A stretch of 64,000 bases of DNA, taken from assembly GCF_900215535.1 (NCBI RefSeq), contig NZ_OCND01000004.1:310001-374000 (forward strand), in the 5' to 3' direction. Shown piece by piece: positions 50,540 through 59,287 of the stretch. How positions within the stretch are numbered: position 1 is the stretch's first letter; each line of letters opens with the position of its first letter. The notes beneath the pieces were generated by a model. It did not search any database. It saw nothing but the letters and a program-made list of their open reading frames with translations, and was not told the DNA's origin. The translations under genes were made by a program, and so were the position numbers. The stretch comes from Pseudoxanthomonas wuyuanensis. GTDB lineage: Bacteria; Pseudomonadota; Gammaproteobacteria; Xanthomonadales; Xanthomonadaceae.

Positions 50540-52525
50540 TCATGCCCGGGACTCCTCGGTAACTGGCGCCGATTCTCGCGCGAAAAACGCCTGCACGTCT
50601 TCCACCCGCCGGGTGCGCGCGAACGGCGGCAGCGAATCCAGGAACACGCGGCCATAGGATTTTCCGCTCAGGCGCGGATCGCACAGCACCAGCACGCCGC
50701 GGTCGGTCTCGCTGCGGATCAGCCGGCCCACGCCCTGCTTGAGCGCAATCACCGCCTGCGGCAGCTGTTCGTCGCGGAACGGATTGCCGCCGCTGCGGCG
50801 GATGGCATCCAGCCGCGCTTCGAACACCGGGTCGTCGGGTGCGGCAAATGGCAGTTTGTCGATGACGACCACGCTCAGCGCATCGCCGACCACATCCACG
50901 CCTTCGCGGAAACTGGCCGCCCCCAGCAGCACGCCATTGCCGGATTCGCGGAAACGCTGCAGCAGCGTCGCGCGCGGCGCTTCGCCCTGTACGAACAGCG
51001 GCCAGGGCCCGTCGCGCAAGGTTTCGGCGGCTTCGCGCAGCGCGCGGTGCGAGGCGAACAACAGGAACGCACGCCCATCCGAGGCCTGCAGCACCGGCCA
51101 CAGCGTAGCTATCAATGCGGTGCCGTAGCCGCGCGCATTGGGATCGGGCAAGCCGGCGGGCAGGTAACACAGCGCCTGCCGCTCCCAATCGAACGGGCTG
51201 GGTTGCAGCAGCGTCTGCGGATCCTCCAGTCCCAACCGGGTGGCGACATGGTCGAAATCGCCGCCGACCGCCAGCGTGGCGGAGGTGAAAATCCAGGCCG
51301 CATGCGAGCGTTCGCGGTGCTCGCGCAGCGGGCCGGACACGTCCAGCGGCGTACGCTGGCAGCGGAACCCGCGCTGGGTCAGCTCGTACCAGAACACGTC
51401 GGCCGAAGCCGGCAACGGTTCGTCATCGAAGCCGGGAATGGGTTCGTCCTCGCCCAGCCAGCGCAACAACCGCGCCGACAGTTCCCTGGCCCGCGCCGCG
51501 CACGCTTCCAGGCCCAGCGAACTGTCGGCCATCGGCAGCACCGCTTCGAACAACTGCGCCAGCGATGCGGTCAACGTATCGAAACCCTGGGCGACTTCCG
51601 GCTTGCCCAGCGCGCGTTCGCGGGTGCCGCGCACCGGCAGGCCTTCCATCGCCAGGCGCAATTCGCGCAGCGATTGTTCGATGGCGCGCACCGGTTCCTG
51701 CAGGCTGGCCAGCGCGCCGGGCACGTCCTTGCATTCGGCCAGGCAGTCGCGCGCCAGTTCCTGCAGCGGCCGCATGCCGAAGCCTTCGCCGAAGAAGTTG
51801 GCGGCCAGTTCCGGCAACTGGTGCGCCTCGTCGATGACAAAGGTCTGCGCGCCGGGAAGGATTTCGCCGAAACCTTCCTGTTTCAACGCCAGGTCGGCCA
51901 GCAGCAGGTGATGGTTGACCACGACCACGTCGGCCGCCTGCGCGCGCTGGCGGGCCTGTACGACGAAGCACTCTTCCCAGAACGGGCACTCGCTGCCCAG
52001 ACAGTTGTCGACGGTGGAGGTCACCATCGGCAGCAGCGGCGAATCTTCCGCCAGCGCGGCCAGTTCGGCCATGTCGCCGAACTGGGTGCGACCGCTCCAG
52101 GCGACGATGCGCTGGAACTGGTCGACCTGTTCGCGGCTGGTAAAGCGGGGCTCGCCCTTGGCCTGCTGCAGCCGGTAGCGGCACAGGTAGTTGGCGCGGC
52201 CCTTCAGCAAGGCCGACTTCAGCCCCACGCCCAAGGCGTCGCGCACGCGCGGCAGATCGCGGTGATACAGCTGGTCCTGCAGCGCGCGAGTGCCGGTGGA
52301 GACGATGGTCTTCAAGCCGGACAGCAGCGCCGGCACCAGATAGGCGTAGGTCTTGCCGGTGCCGGTGCCGGCTTCGGCCAGCAGCACGTCGCGTTGCTCG
52401 ATGGCGTCGGCAATCGCGCCGGTCAGCCGCAACTGGGCATCGCGGGCAGCGAAGGCATCGAGTCGGGTCGCGAGCGCGCCGCCATCGCTGAGGGCTTCGC
52501 GGCTGGCCTGGGAAAGCTGGGGCAT
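50540..52525 (-). CDS. yoaA: DinG/YoaA-family ATP-dependent DNA helicase
   Basis: 661 residues. Superfamily 2 helicase of the XPD type. Walker A is LLAEAGTGTGKTYAYLVPAL near residue 50, DEAH is VIDEAHQLPELAANFF near 230, and motif VI is ALKQGVGRLIRSETDRGV. An iron-sulfur cluster is indicated by cysteines in NYLCRYRL and NCLGSECPFWEECF. Length and motifs suit YoaA rather than the exonuclease-fused DinG. It starts two bases after the lipoprotein gene stop, inside the mrcB-lipoprotein-yoaA unit. Confidence 0.88.
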   Translation of the reverse strand: MPQLSQASREALSDGGALATRLDAFAARDAQLRLTGAIADAIEQRDVLLAEAGTGTGKTYAYLVPALLSGLKTIVSTGTRALQDQLYHRDLPRVRDALGVGLKSALLKGRANYLCRYRLQQAKGEPRFTSREQVDQFQRIVAWSGRTQFGDMAELAALAEDSPLLPMVTSTVDNCLGSECPFWEECFVVQARQRAQAADVVVVNHHLLLADLALKQEGFGEILPGAQTFVIDEAHQLPELAANFFGEGFGMRPLQELARDCLAECKDVPGALASLQEPVRAIEQSLRELRLAMEGLPVRGTRERALGKPEVAQGFDTLTASLAQLFEAVLPMADSSLGLEACAARARELSARLLRWLGEDEPIPGFDDEPLPASADVFWYELTQRGFRCQRTPLDVSGPLREHRERSHAAWIFTSATLAVGGDFDHVATRLGLEDPQTLLQPSPFDWERQALCYLPAGLPDPNARGYGTALIATLWPVLQASDGRAFLLFASHRALREAAETLRDGPWPLFVQGEAPRATLLQRFRESGNGVLLGAASFREGVDVVGDALSVVVIDKLPFAAPDDPVFEARLDAIRRSGGNPFRDEQLPQAVIALKQGVGRLIRSETDRGVLVLCDPRLSGKSYGRVFLDSLPPFARTRRVEDVQAFFARESAPVTEESRA

Positions 52526-52527
52526 CC

Positions 52528-53055
52528 TTACATTCTATTGATACCGGGCACCGTGCAGGCGGCAATCTGCGCCTGCGCCGACCCGGCGTTCTCGGTTTCG
52601 CCGCGCGCCAGCCGCGATTGCTCGATGGTGGCCCAGTGCCGGCGGCACAACGGGCCGACCTGCGATCCCAGATCGTAGGCGCGCCTGGCCAGGGTTTCGG
52701 CGCGTTCGAATTCGGACTGCAGCAACGCCACTTCGGCGCGCTCCTGCAGTACCGCCGGGTCGTCGGCGACGATCAGCAGCGCCTGGTTCAATGCTGCGGC
52801 CGCGGCTGCATAGTCGCGGCGGGCCCGCGCGCCGCTGGCGGCTTCGCGCAGATCCTCGACCTGCGGATCGCGCAGCGGTTGCACGGCCAGTTCCTTGTCG
52901 TCCTGGCCGGCGGCAGCTTCGACAGCGGCCAGCCGCTGCTCCGGCGCGACCTTCGGCAGCGCCGGCGCTTGCGGCTCGGGAGCGGAGGTCACGCAGCCGG
53001 CGGCCAGTACGGCCAGCGTCAGCGCGGTGGTACGGGTAAGGATCTTGTTCATCAT
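52528..53055 (-). CDS. Lipoprotein with TPR-like helices, function unknown
   Basis: 175 residues from ATG 53055, whose codon overlaps the mrcB stop (ATGA). Lipobox LAVLAAGC near residue 20. The remainder is helical: YAAAAAALNQALLIVADDPAVLQERAEVAL (in outline) and FERAETLARRAYDLGSQVG resemble tetratricopeptide repeats. The operon position directly behind PBP1b suggests a periplasmic or outer-membrane partner, possibly in cell-wall synthesis, but sequence similarity to LpoB is not evident. Confidence 0.75.
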   Translation of the reverse strand: MMNKILTRTTALTLAVLAAGCVTSAPEPQAPALPKVAPEQRLAAVEAAAGQDDKELAVQPLRDPQVEDLREAASGARARRDYAAAAAALNQALLIVADDPAVLQERAEVALLQSEFERAETLARRAYDLGSQVGPLCRRHWATIEQSRLARGETENAGSAQAQIAACTVPGINRM

Positions 53056-55442
53056 GGCGGTACGGATTCGGCCGGTGGCGCGGTCGCTTCGTCCTTCTTT
53101 TTGTCCAGGCCGAACCAGCTGCGCCAGCCGCCGCTTTCTTCTTCCTGCACGGGCGGTTCGGCAACGCAGGGTTGGTAGGCGGGCGCATAACCGGAAACGA
53201 ACGGCAACTGTCGCGCGCCGGGACAACTGGCATCGGTGGCATTGCTGCCTACGATCCACTGCCAGTCGATGCCCTTGCCCGGCACCTTCAACGGTGCGCT
53301 GGGCAGGCGCGCGAAGATGCCCGACCAGACCTTCATCGCGCCGGTGGCGCCGTACAGGCCGGTCTGTTCGTTCTGATCGTTGCCGACCCAGACCACCGCC
53401 AGATGATCGCCGGTATAGCCGGCATACCAGCTGTCGCGGCCATCGTTGCTGGTGCCGGTCTTGCCCGCCGACTGCAGCCGCCCCAGGCCGTCGCCAAGCA
53501 GTTGCCGGCCGGTGCCGCCGCTGACCACCTGCTGCAGGCCGATGCTGATCAGGTTGGCGGCGATGGAATCGCCTTCCTGCGCCGGCGCCGGCGTCTTGTC
53601 GTAGCGCTTGAGCAGCTTGCCATCCGGATCCAGCACGCCGCGCACCGCATGCAAGGGCTGGATTTCGCCGCCGGAAGCGAGGAACTGGTAAAGCTGGGCC
53701 ATCGCGTAGGGGCTTTGATCGGTCGCGCCCAGGATCAGGGCCGGGTTGGGATCGGCCTTGATGCCGGCCAGCACCCGGATCAGATCGCCCAGCCGCTCCG
53801 GGTCGACCTTCATGCCGATCCGCACGGTGGCCTGGTTGTAGGAGTGCGCCAGCGCGTCGATCAGGCGCACGGTGCCATGGCTGCGGCCATCGGAATTGCC
53901 CGGATTCCAGCGCCGGTTCTTGCCCAGTTGCACGGTCACCGGTGAATCGTCGACCCAGCTGGCCAGCGAATAGTTGTCAGGCTGCGCCAGCGCCAGCAGG
54001 TAGACGAAGGGCTTGAGCAGCGAACCGACCGGACGCTGCGCCTCGATGGCGCGGTTGAACCCCGGCTGCGACACTTCGCGGCCGCCGACCACCGCCAGCA
54101 CGTCGCCGTCATGCACGTCGGTCAGCACCAGCCCGGCCTGCAACGGCGGCCGCTTGCCGGTCTGCAGCGATTTGAGGGTGCGGGTGACCGCGCCTTCGGC
54201 GTAGGCCTGGGCCGACGGCGACATGCCGGTCAGCACGGTCAGGCCGGCCCCCTGCAGGGCGCTTTCCGGGTAGTCGCGGGCCAGTTGCCGGCGGACCAGA
54301 TCGACGTAGGCCGGAAACCGGTTGGCCGCCGCCATCCCGGGCGTCTTGGCGATGCCCAGCGGCGCGGCAACCGCGCGCTTGTATTCGGCGGCATCGATCA
54401 GGCCGTTCTCATGCAGCCTGGCCAGCACGAAATCGCGGCGCTGCTTGGCCCGTTCCGGATTGCGGCGCGGGTCGTAATACGACGGCCCCTTGACCATGCC
54501 GATCAGCAGTGCGGTCTGTTCGGTGGTCAGCGAATCCAGGCTGCGGCCGAACCAGAATTCGGCCGCGGCCGACATGCCATGGATGGCCTGGCCGCCGCGC
54601 TGGCCCAGGTAGACCTGGTTGAAGTAGGCCTCGAGGATGGTGTGCTTGTCGTAGCGCGCTTCCAGGATCAGCGCATACAGGATTTCGTTGAACTTGCGGC
54701 TGGGGGTGACCTCCTTGCCGATGCCCAGCAGGCCGCTGCGGGCCAGCTGCTGGGTCAGCGTGCTGGCGCCCTGGCGGGTTTCGCCGCCGGAGCGCACCGC
54801 GACCCAGATTGCGCGGACGATGCCGCTCAGGTCGATGCCGTGGTGGCGGCTGAAATCGCGGTCCTCGACCGCCTGCAGGCCGGTGACCAGCAGTTCCGGC
54901 ACTTCCTCCAGCCGTACCAGCCGGCGCTCTTCCTGCTTCTGGCCATACAGCGTGGCGATGCGCGCCGGGTCCAGCCGCGCCGCCTTCAGATCCTGCTTGC
55001 GGGCGATATCATGCACCTTGGCGACCCGGCCGCCGGACAGCGTCACCTGCAGCCGGCGCGGCGCCACCCGGCCATCGACATCGATATAGCCGCGGTTGGA
55101 AATGACGAAACGGCCGCCTTCGGCGGCATAGGTGCCCGGTCCCTCGCCCACCCCGTCGTCGCGGTAGGAGGCCGCGTCTAGCTCGGTCTTCAGCGTCTGC
55201 GCATCCATCGCCAGCCCGGGCGACAACTGCAACGGCCGGGCGTAGACACGGGTCGGAATCTGCCAGCGCAACTCGCCAAAGCGCTGGCTCACCTGATGGT
55301 TCAGGTACAGAGTGTACGGAATCAGGAAGCCCAGGCCCAGGCCCACGGCCGCCAGCACCGCGGTCAGCAGATAGCGGCGCCACACCGGCGGCCCGGCCTC
55401 GTCATCGACGTCGTCTTGGTCTTCGTAATCGTTGCGGGCCAC
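53052..55442 (-). CDS. mrcB: Penicillin-binding protein 1B, bifunctional peptidoglycan synthase
   Basis: 796 residues from GTG 55442. A short cytoplasmic tail and one membrane helix (YLLTAVLAAVGLGLGFLIPY) are followed by the UB2H region. The GT51 glycosyltransferase has EDRDFSRHHGIDLSGIVRA, RQGASTLTQQLARSGLL, KFNEILYALILEARYDK and YLGQRGGQAIHG. The transpeptidase has RPVGSLLKPFVYL (SxxK), HSYNQATV (SxN) and SAGKTGTSNDGRDSW (KTG). Head of the minus-strand unit with the lipoprotein and helicase genes. Confidence 0.95.
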   Translation of the reverse strand: MARNDYEDQDDVDDEAGPPVWRRYLLTAVLAAVGLGLGFLIPYTLYLNHQVSQRFGELRWQIPTRVYARPLQLSPGLAMDAQTLKTELDAASYRDDGVGEGPGTYAAEGGRFVISNRGYIDVDGRVAPRRLQVTLSGGRVAKVHDIARKQDLKAARLDPARIATLYGQKQEERRLVRLEEVPELLVTGLQAVEDRDFSRHHGIDLSGIVRAIWVAVRSGGETRQGASTLTQQLARSGLLGIGKEVTPSRKFNEILYALILEARYDKHTILEAYFNQVYLGQRGGQAIHGMSAAAEFWFGRSLDSLTTEQTALLIGMVKGPSYYDPRRNPERAKQRRDFVLARLHENGLIDAAEYKRAVAAPLGIAKTPGMAAANRFPAYVDLVRRQLARDYPESALQGAGLTVLTGMSPSAQAYAEGAVTRTLKSLQTGKRPPLQAGLVLTDVHDGDVLAVVGGREVSQPGFNRAIEAQRPVGSLLKPFVYLLALAQPDNYSLASWVDDSPVTVQLGKNRRWNPGNSDGRSHGTVRLIDALAHSYNQATVRIGMKVDPERLGDLIRVLAGIKADPNPALILGATDQSPYAMAQLYQFLASGGEIQPLHAVRGVLDPDGKLLKRYDKTPAPAQEGDSIAANLISIGLQQVVSGGTGRQLLGDGLGRLQSAGKTGTSNDGRDSWYAGYTGDHLAVVWVGNDQNEQTGLYGATGAMKVWSGIFARLPSAPLKVPGKGIDWQWIVGSNATDASCPGARQLPFVSGYAPAYQPCVAEPPVQEEESGGWRSWFGLDKKKDEATAPPAESVPP

Positions 55443-55537
55443 AGGGATGCGACAATGGGAATTCCGGCGAGTCTAACGCAGGCGTCTTCGTTGCGGCCGA
55501 CCGCGGGGTTCCTTCGCTCAGCTGGAGTTGCAACGGG

Positions 55538-57634
55538 ATGTCGTTTTCCTTGTCCGATGCGCGCTTTCTGTTCCATCGTGCGCTCGGCCTGTTTCGCCGC
55601 GGCCTTGCCAGCCTGCGTACGCGCGGCTGGCGCTCCAGCTGGGAACGGGTGAAATTCCAGTTCCGGCGGGCTCCCAGGATTCGCCGGCAATCGCTTTATT
55701 TTCCTGCCGAGGCGGCATTGGCGCCGTTTGCGGTGCCCGCCAGCGATACGCCGCGGGCAAGCATCGTCATTCCCGTCTACGGCCAGCTTGCCCATACCGT
55801 CAACTGCCTGCGGGCGCTGGCGGCGCACCCACCGCAGGCGGCCTGCGAGGTAATCGTCGTCGATGACGGCAGCCCGGATCAGACGGCGCAATGGATGCCT
55901 CAGATCGCCGGCCTGCGCTATCACCGGCGCGCCCACAATGGCGGCTTCATCGCCGCCTGCAACGACGGCGCCGCAATGGCGGAAGGCGAGTATCTGGTTT
56001 TCCTGAACAACGACACGATCCCGCAACCAGGCTGGCTGGATGCGTTGCTGTCGACGTTCGCCTCGCACCCGGAGGCCGGTCTGGTCGGCGCACAGTTGCT
56101 GTATCCGGACGGCCGCCTTCAGGAAGCCGGCGGCGTGGTGTTCGCCGACGGTTCGGCCTGGAACTACGGTCGTCTCGAAGCACCGGAAGATCCGCGCTTT
56201 GCCAGCCTGCGCGATGCCGACTATTGCTCCGGCGCAGCGCTGGCCATTCCACGCGATCTGTTCCAGGCCGTCGGCGGTTTCGATACCCGCTACGCGCCGG
56301 CCTATTACGAAGATACCGACCTGGCGTTTTCGGTACGCGCGCGCGGTCGCCGCGTCCTCTACCAGCCGGCCGCGCGGGTGGTGCATCTGGAGGGCATCAC
56401 TTCGGGCACGGACACCCATTCCGGCATCAAGGCCTACCAGGTGCGCAACCGGGAGATCTTTGCGCAGAAATGGCGCGAACGATTACGGACGCAACCCGGC
56501 TCAGACCAGATACCGACACCATCAGTATTGCATCGTGGGCAGCGGCAAGTTCTGCTGATCGACGCACTGACGCCGCAACCGGATCGCGATTCCGGTTCGC
56601 TCCGGCTAGTCAATCTGATGCGGCTGCTCTTGCAGGAAGGCGCCCATGTCGTGTTCGTTCCGGCTCTTGGACGCCACGATGGCGCTTATACCGAGTCCTT
56701 GCAACGGCTTGGAATCGAGGTCTGGTACGCACCCTTCAGGCGGCGCTTTCCGGCATGGCTGCACGAACACGGGGCGCGGTTCGATACCGTAGTGCTGTGC
56801 CGGCATTACGTTGCCAGCGAGTTCGTTCCGCTGGTGCGGCGACACCTGCCTGCGGCCCGCATCGTATTCGACACCATCGATCTGCACTATCTGCGCGAGA
56901 CCCGTGGCGCGGATATCGACGGCGACAGCGCGCTTCGCCTGGCGGCGTTGAAAACCCGCCGCAGGGAGCTGGCGTTGATCGAGGCCAGCGACATCACCCT
57001 GGTCGTCAGCACCGCAGAGCAGGCATTGCTGGCCAAGGACGCGCCGCAGGCCAGGGTCGAGGTGCTTTCCAATCTGCACGAGATCGCCGGCGGCGGGCAG
57101 CCGTTCGCCCAGCGTCGGGATCTGGTCTTTGTCGGCGGTTTTCGTCATCCACCCAATGTCGATGCGGTGCGCTGGTTCGTGGATGCGGTTTTCCCGTTAA
57201 TCCGGGCGCAACTGCCCGAAGTCGAGTTCTACTGCATAGGCAGCGATCCGCCCGCTCCGGTGGCGGCGTTGGGGCAACGGCCCGGTGTCAGGATCCACGG
57301 CTATGTTCCCGATATCGCGCCGTATATGGACGGCTGCCGCGTCGCGTTGGCGCCCTTGCGCTTCGGTGCCGGGGTCAAGGGCAAGATCAATCTGAGCATG
57401 GCGCATGGACAGCCGGTAGTCGCCACTTCCTGCGCCGTCGAAGGCATGCATCTGCGCGACGGTTGGGATGTCCTGGTCGCCGATGACCCTGCCGCATACG
57501 CTGCGGCAGTGGTCGATCTGTACCGCGACGAAGCTCGCTGGAATCGTCTGGCAGCCAACGGCCTGGACAACGTCCGTCATCATTTCTCGCTGGAAGCCGC
57601 GCGCGCCACGGTGCGCAGGGTGTTTTTTGCTTAG
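55538..57634 (+). CDS. Two-domain glycosyltransferase (GT2 plus GT4-type)
   Basis: 698 residues. The first domain is a GT-A family 2 transferase: SIVIPVYGQLAHTVNCLRAL at about 74, VIVVDDGSPD, LVFLNNDTIPQPGWLDALL and FDTRYAPAYYEDTDLAF with the ED base. The second, from about 335, is GT-B-like and ends in the family 4 pattern: DLVFVGGFRHPPNVDAVRWF, VRIHGYVPDIAPYMDGCRVA and PLRFGAGVKGKINLSMAHGQ. Such double enzymes build O-antigen or capsule chains. It stands alone; no neighbouring sugar genes identify the product. Confidence 0.9.
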   Translation: MSFSLSDARFLFHRALGLFRRGLASLRTRGWRSSWERVKFQFRRAPRIRRQSLYFPAEAALAPFAVPASDTPRASIVIPVYGQLAHTVNCLRALAAHPPQAACEVIVVDDGSPDQTAQWMPQIAGLRYHRRAHNGGFIAACNDGAAMAEGEYLVFLNNDTIPQPGWLDALLSTFASHPEAGLVGAQLLYPDGRLQEAGGVVFADGSAWNYGRLEAPEDPRFASLRDADYCSGAALAIPRDLFQAVGGFDTRYAPAYYEDTDLAFSVRARGRRVLYQPAARVVHLEGITSGTDTHSGIKAYQVRNREIFAQKWRERLRTQPGSDQIPTPSVLHRGQRQVLLIDALTPQPDRDSGSLRLVNLMRLLLQEGAHVVFVPALGRHDGAYTESLQRLGIEVWYAPFRRRFPAWLHEHGARFDTVVLCRHYVASEFVPLVRRHLPAARIVFDTIDLHYLRETRGADIDGDSALRLAALKTRRRELALIEASDITLVVSTAEQALLAKDAPQARVEVLSNLHEIAGGGQPFAQRRDLVFVGGFRHPPNVDAVRWFVDAVFPLIRAQLPEVEFYCIGSDPPAPVAALGQRPGVRIHGYVPDIAPYMDGCRVALAPLRFGAGVKGKINLSMAHGQPVVATSCAVEGMHLRDGWDVLVADDPAAYAAAVVDLYRDEARWNRLAANGLDNVRHHFSLEAARATVRRVFFA

Positions 57635-57635
57635 G

Positions 57636-57679
57636 GCCTGTTGACGCCATCGGGACAGGTCACGTTGGCGTCAACAGGC
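57636..57679. terminator. Perfect 14-bp hairpin between convergent genes
   Basis: GCCTGTTGACGCCA (57636-57649) and TGGCGTCAACAGGC (57666-57679) pair perfectly around a 16-base loop. It starts two bases after the glycosyltransferase stop and ends two bases before the stop of the converging gene, so it can serve both transcripts. There is no T-run, so it is not a standard intrinsic terminator. Confidence 0.6.
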
Positions 57680-57680
57680 T

Positions 57681-59270
57681 CTAGTCCCCGCCCGCCTGCG
57701 CTGTCCGCACCCGCTGGGCGAAGTCGGCCAGGCCGGGCGCGTCGGCGGCCAGCATCTGCGCTTCGCGCAATGCCAGTGCTGCGAATGCCACATCGCCTGC
57801 GCCGAGCCGCTCGTCGCCCACCGCAACCCACTTCAGCGCCAGCCGCTGGTGGGCGTCGCGGAGCGCCGACGCGTCCGGCCGCAGGGTCTGCCAGGCGTCC
57901 AGGCAGGTCTGCGCCCGGCGGATGCGGTTGCTGCGCAGTTCGTCCTCGAAACAACGCTCGATCGCGGCGAGCAGACGCGCTGCGGCACGCTTGACCGCGG
58001 CATCGTCAGGGGCCAACGCCTGCGCGGCGCGCAACTGGTCGAAGGCGCTCTCGCCCGGCGGCGTCAGCCAGTTGCCTTGCGTTTCGGCGCGGCCCATGGC
58101 GGCCAGCAGCGATTGCACGCGGCGGCTGCGTTCGCCGGCGGAGAGTCCGGAATCCTGCCGCGCAAGCGCCTGCCTGGCGCGCGCGATGCGCTGTTCGGCC
58201 TCGATCACCGCGACCGATCGCGGAGCGATGACGCGCGCCTTCTCCAGTGACGCTTGCGCCGCGGAAAACCGCTGGTCCGCGGCCAGTCGCCCGGCACGTT
58301 CGGCGTATATCGTCGCCACCTGCTCGCTGCCCTGGCGCGCAACCGCGTTGTCCGGCGCAGCGTCCAGTACCGCCTGGTAGCCGGCCAACGCGGCATCCAG
58401 CCGTTGCCGGCGCAGATCCGCAGCCGCCCGCGTCAGCCGTTGCTCGATGGACCGGCCCAGGCCGGCCTGGGCATCGGGCAGCTCGATATGGCCGGCGTCG
58501 TAGCCGCGTACCCGGGCGATGATGGCAGCCGCATCGACCAGGTCGCCTTTCGCCAGCGCGGCGCCGGCCTGCTGCAGCAGGTCCGAAAGGGCGTCTTCGC
58601 GTCCTTCCAGCGCTTCCACCCGGTCCGGCTGCAACGACAGCACCCGCTGGTACAACGGCAGCGCCGCATCCGGGCCGCCCTCCAGGCGCGCTGCCGCGTG
58701 CGCCTGCTGCGCCCACTTCAACAAATCGTCCAGCCCCACCATTTCCGCTTCGCGCCGACGCAAGGCCTCGGCCAACCGGTCGGCCTGCGCTCGCGGAACC
58801 TGCAACTCGCGCGCCAGCGCCAGTGCCGAGCGCGCATCGGCGAAACGCTCCTCGCCCAGCGCGCGCTGCGCCTGAGCCAACGCCGCCTCCGCCACCCGCA
58901 TCAGGCCAGACCGCGCCTCGGTCCGGTCCGTGTCCAGGGCCTGTGCGGCTTCGAACAACTGACGGGCGCCGCGACCGTCGGTGGCGCTCAGGCGGCCTTC
59001 GCGCAATGCCGACTCGGCCTCGTCCAGCAGCCGCTGGACCCGGGTCTCCGGCCATAGCCAGCCGGTCAGCGGCTGCCGGTACGCCACCAACGCCACCGCG
59101 ATCAGCACAACCGCAACGCCCAGCCACCACGGCCAGAGGCGGCGGCGCAGATGGGTTATGGGGTGGGGCCGCTTGGCGGTGCCCGCGCTGAACCGGACAT
59201 CGCTCCAGTCCAGCAGCGGTTCGATGCGGCCATCCCTTCCGGATTGCCCTGATTCGCGTTCGCGCTTCAC
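57681..59270 (-). CDS. Membrane-anchored TPR-like protein, function unknown
   Basis: About 529 residues from GTG 59270. A charged cytoplasmic N-terminus (about 40 residues) precedes one membrane helix, WWLGVAVVLIAVALVAYRQP, at about 48-67. The long remainder is almost wholly alpha-helical with repeats of TPR type, for example ALPLYQRVLSLQPDRVEALE, ALAGYQAVLDAAPDNAVARQ and RFSAAQASLEKARVIAPRSV. It is probably a periplasmic scaffold. It starts 18 bases after the relA stop, so may be co-transcribed with it. Confidence 0.75.
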   Translation of the reverse strand: MKRERESGQSGRDGRIEPLLDWSDVRFSAGTAKRPHPITHLRRRLWPWWLGVAVVLIAVALVAYRQPLTGWLWPETRVQRLLDEAESALREGRLSATDGRGARQLFEAAQALDTDRTEARSGLMRVAEAALAQAQRALGEERFADARSALALARELQVPRAQADRLAEALRRREAEMVGLDDLLKWAQQAHAAARLEGGPDAALPLYQRVLSLQPDRVEALEGREDALSDLLQQAGAALAKGDLVDAAAIIARVRGYDAGHIELPDAQAGLGRSIEQRLTRAAADLRRQRLDAALAGYQAVLDAAPDNAVARQGSEQVATIYAERAGRLAADQRFSAAQASLEKARVIAPRSVAVIEAEQRIARARQALARQDSGLSAGERSRRVQSLLAAMGRAETQGNWLTPPGESAFDQLRAAQALAPDDAAVKRAAARLLAAIERCFEDELRSNRIRRAQTCLDAWQTLRPDASALRDAHQRLALKWVAVGDERLGAGDVAFAALALREAQMLAADAPGLADFAQRVRTAQAGGD

Positions 59271-59287
59271 CGCGCCAGCATAACCTT

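Noticed and set aside
52532-52537. TAGAAT six bases before the yoaA start as a leaderless promoter
   Set aside because: These bases are the last codons of the lipoprotein gene in the same tight operon; chance match is more likely.
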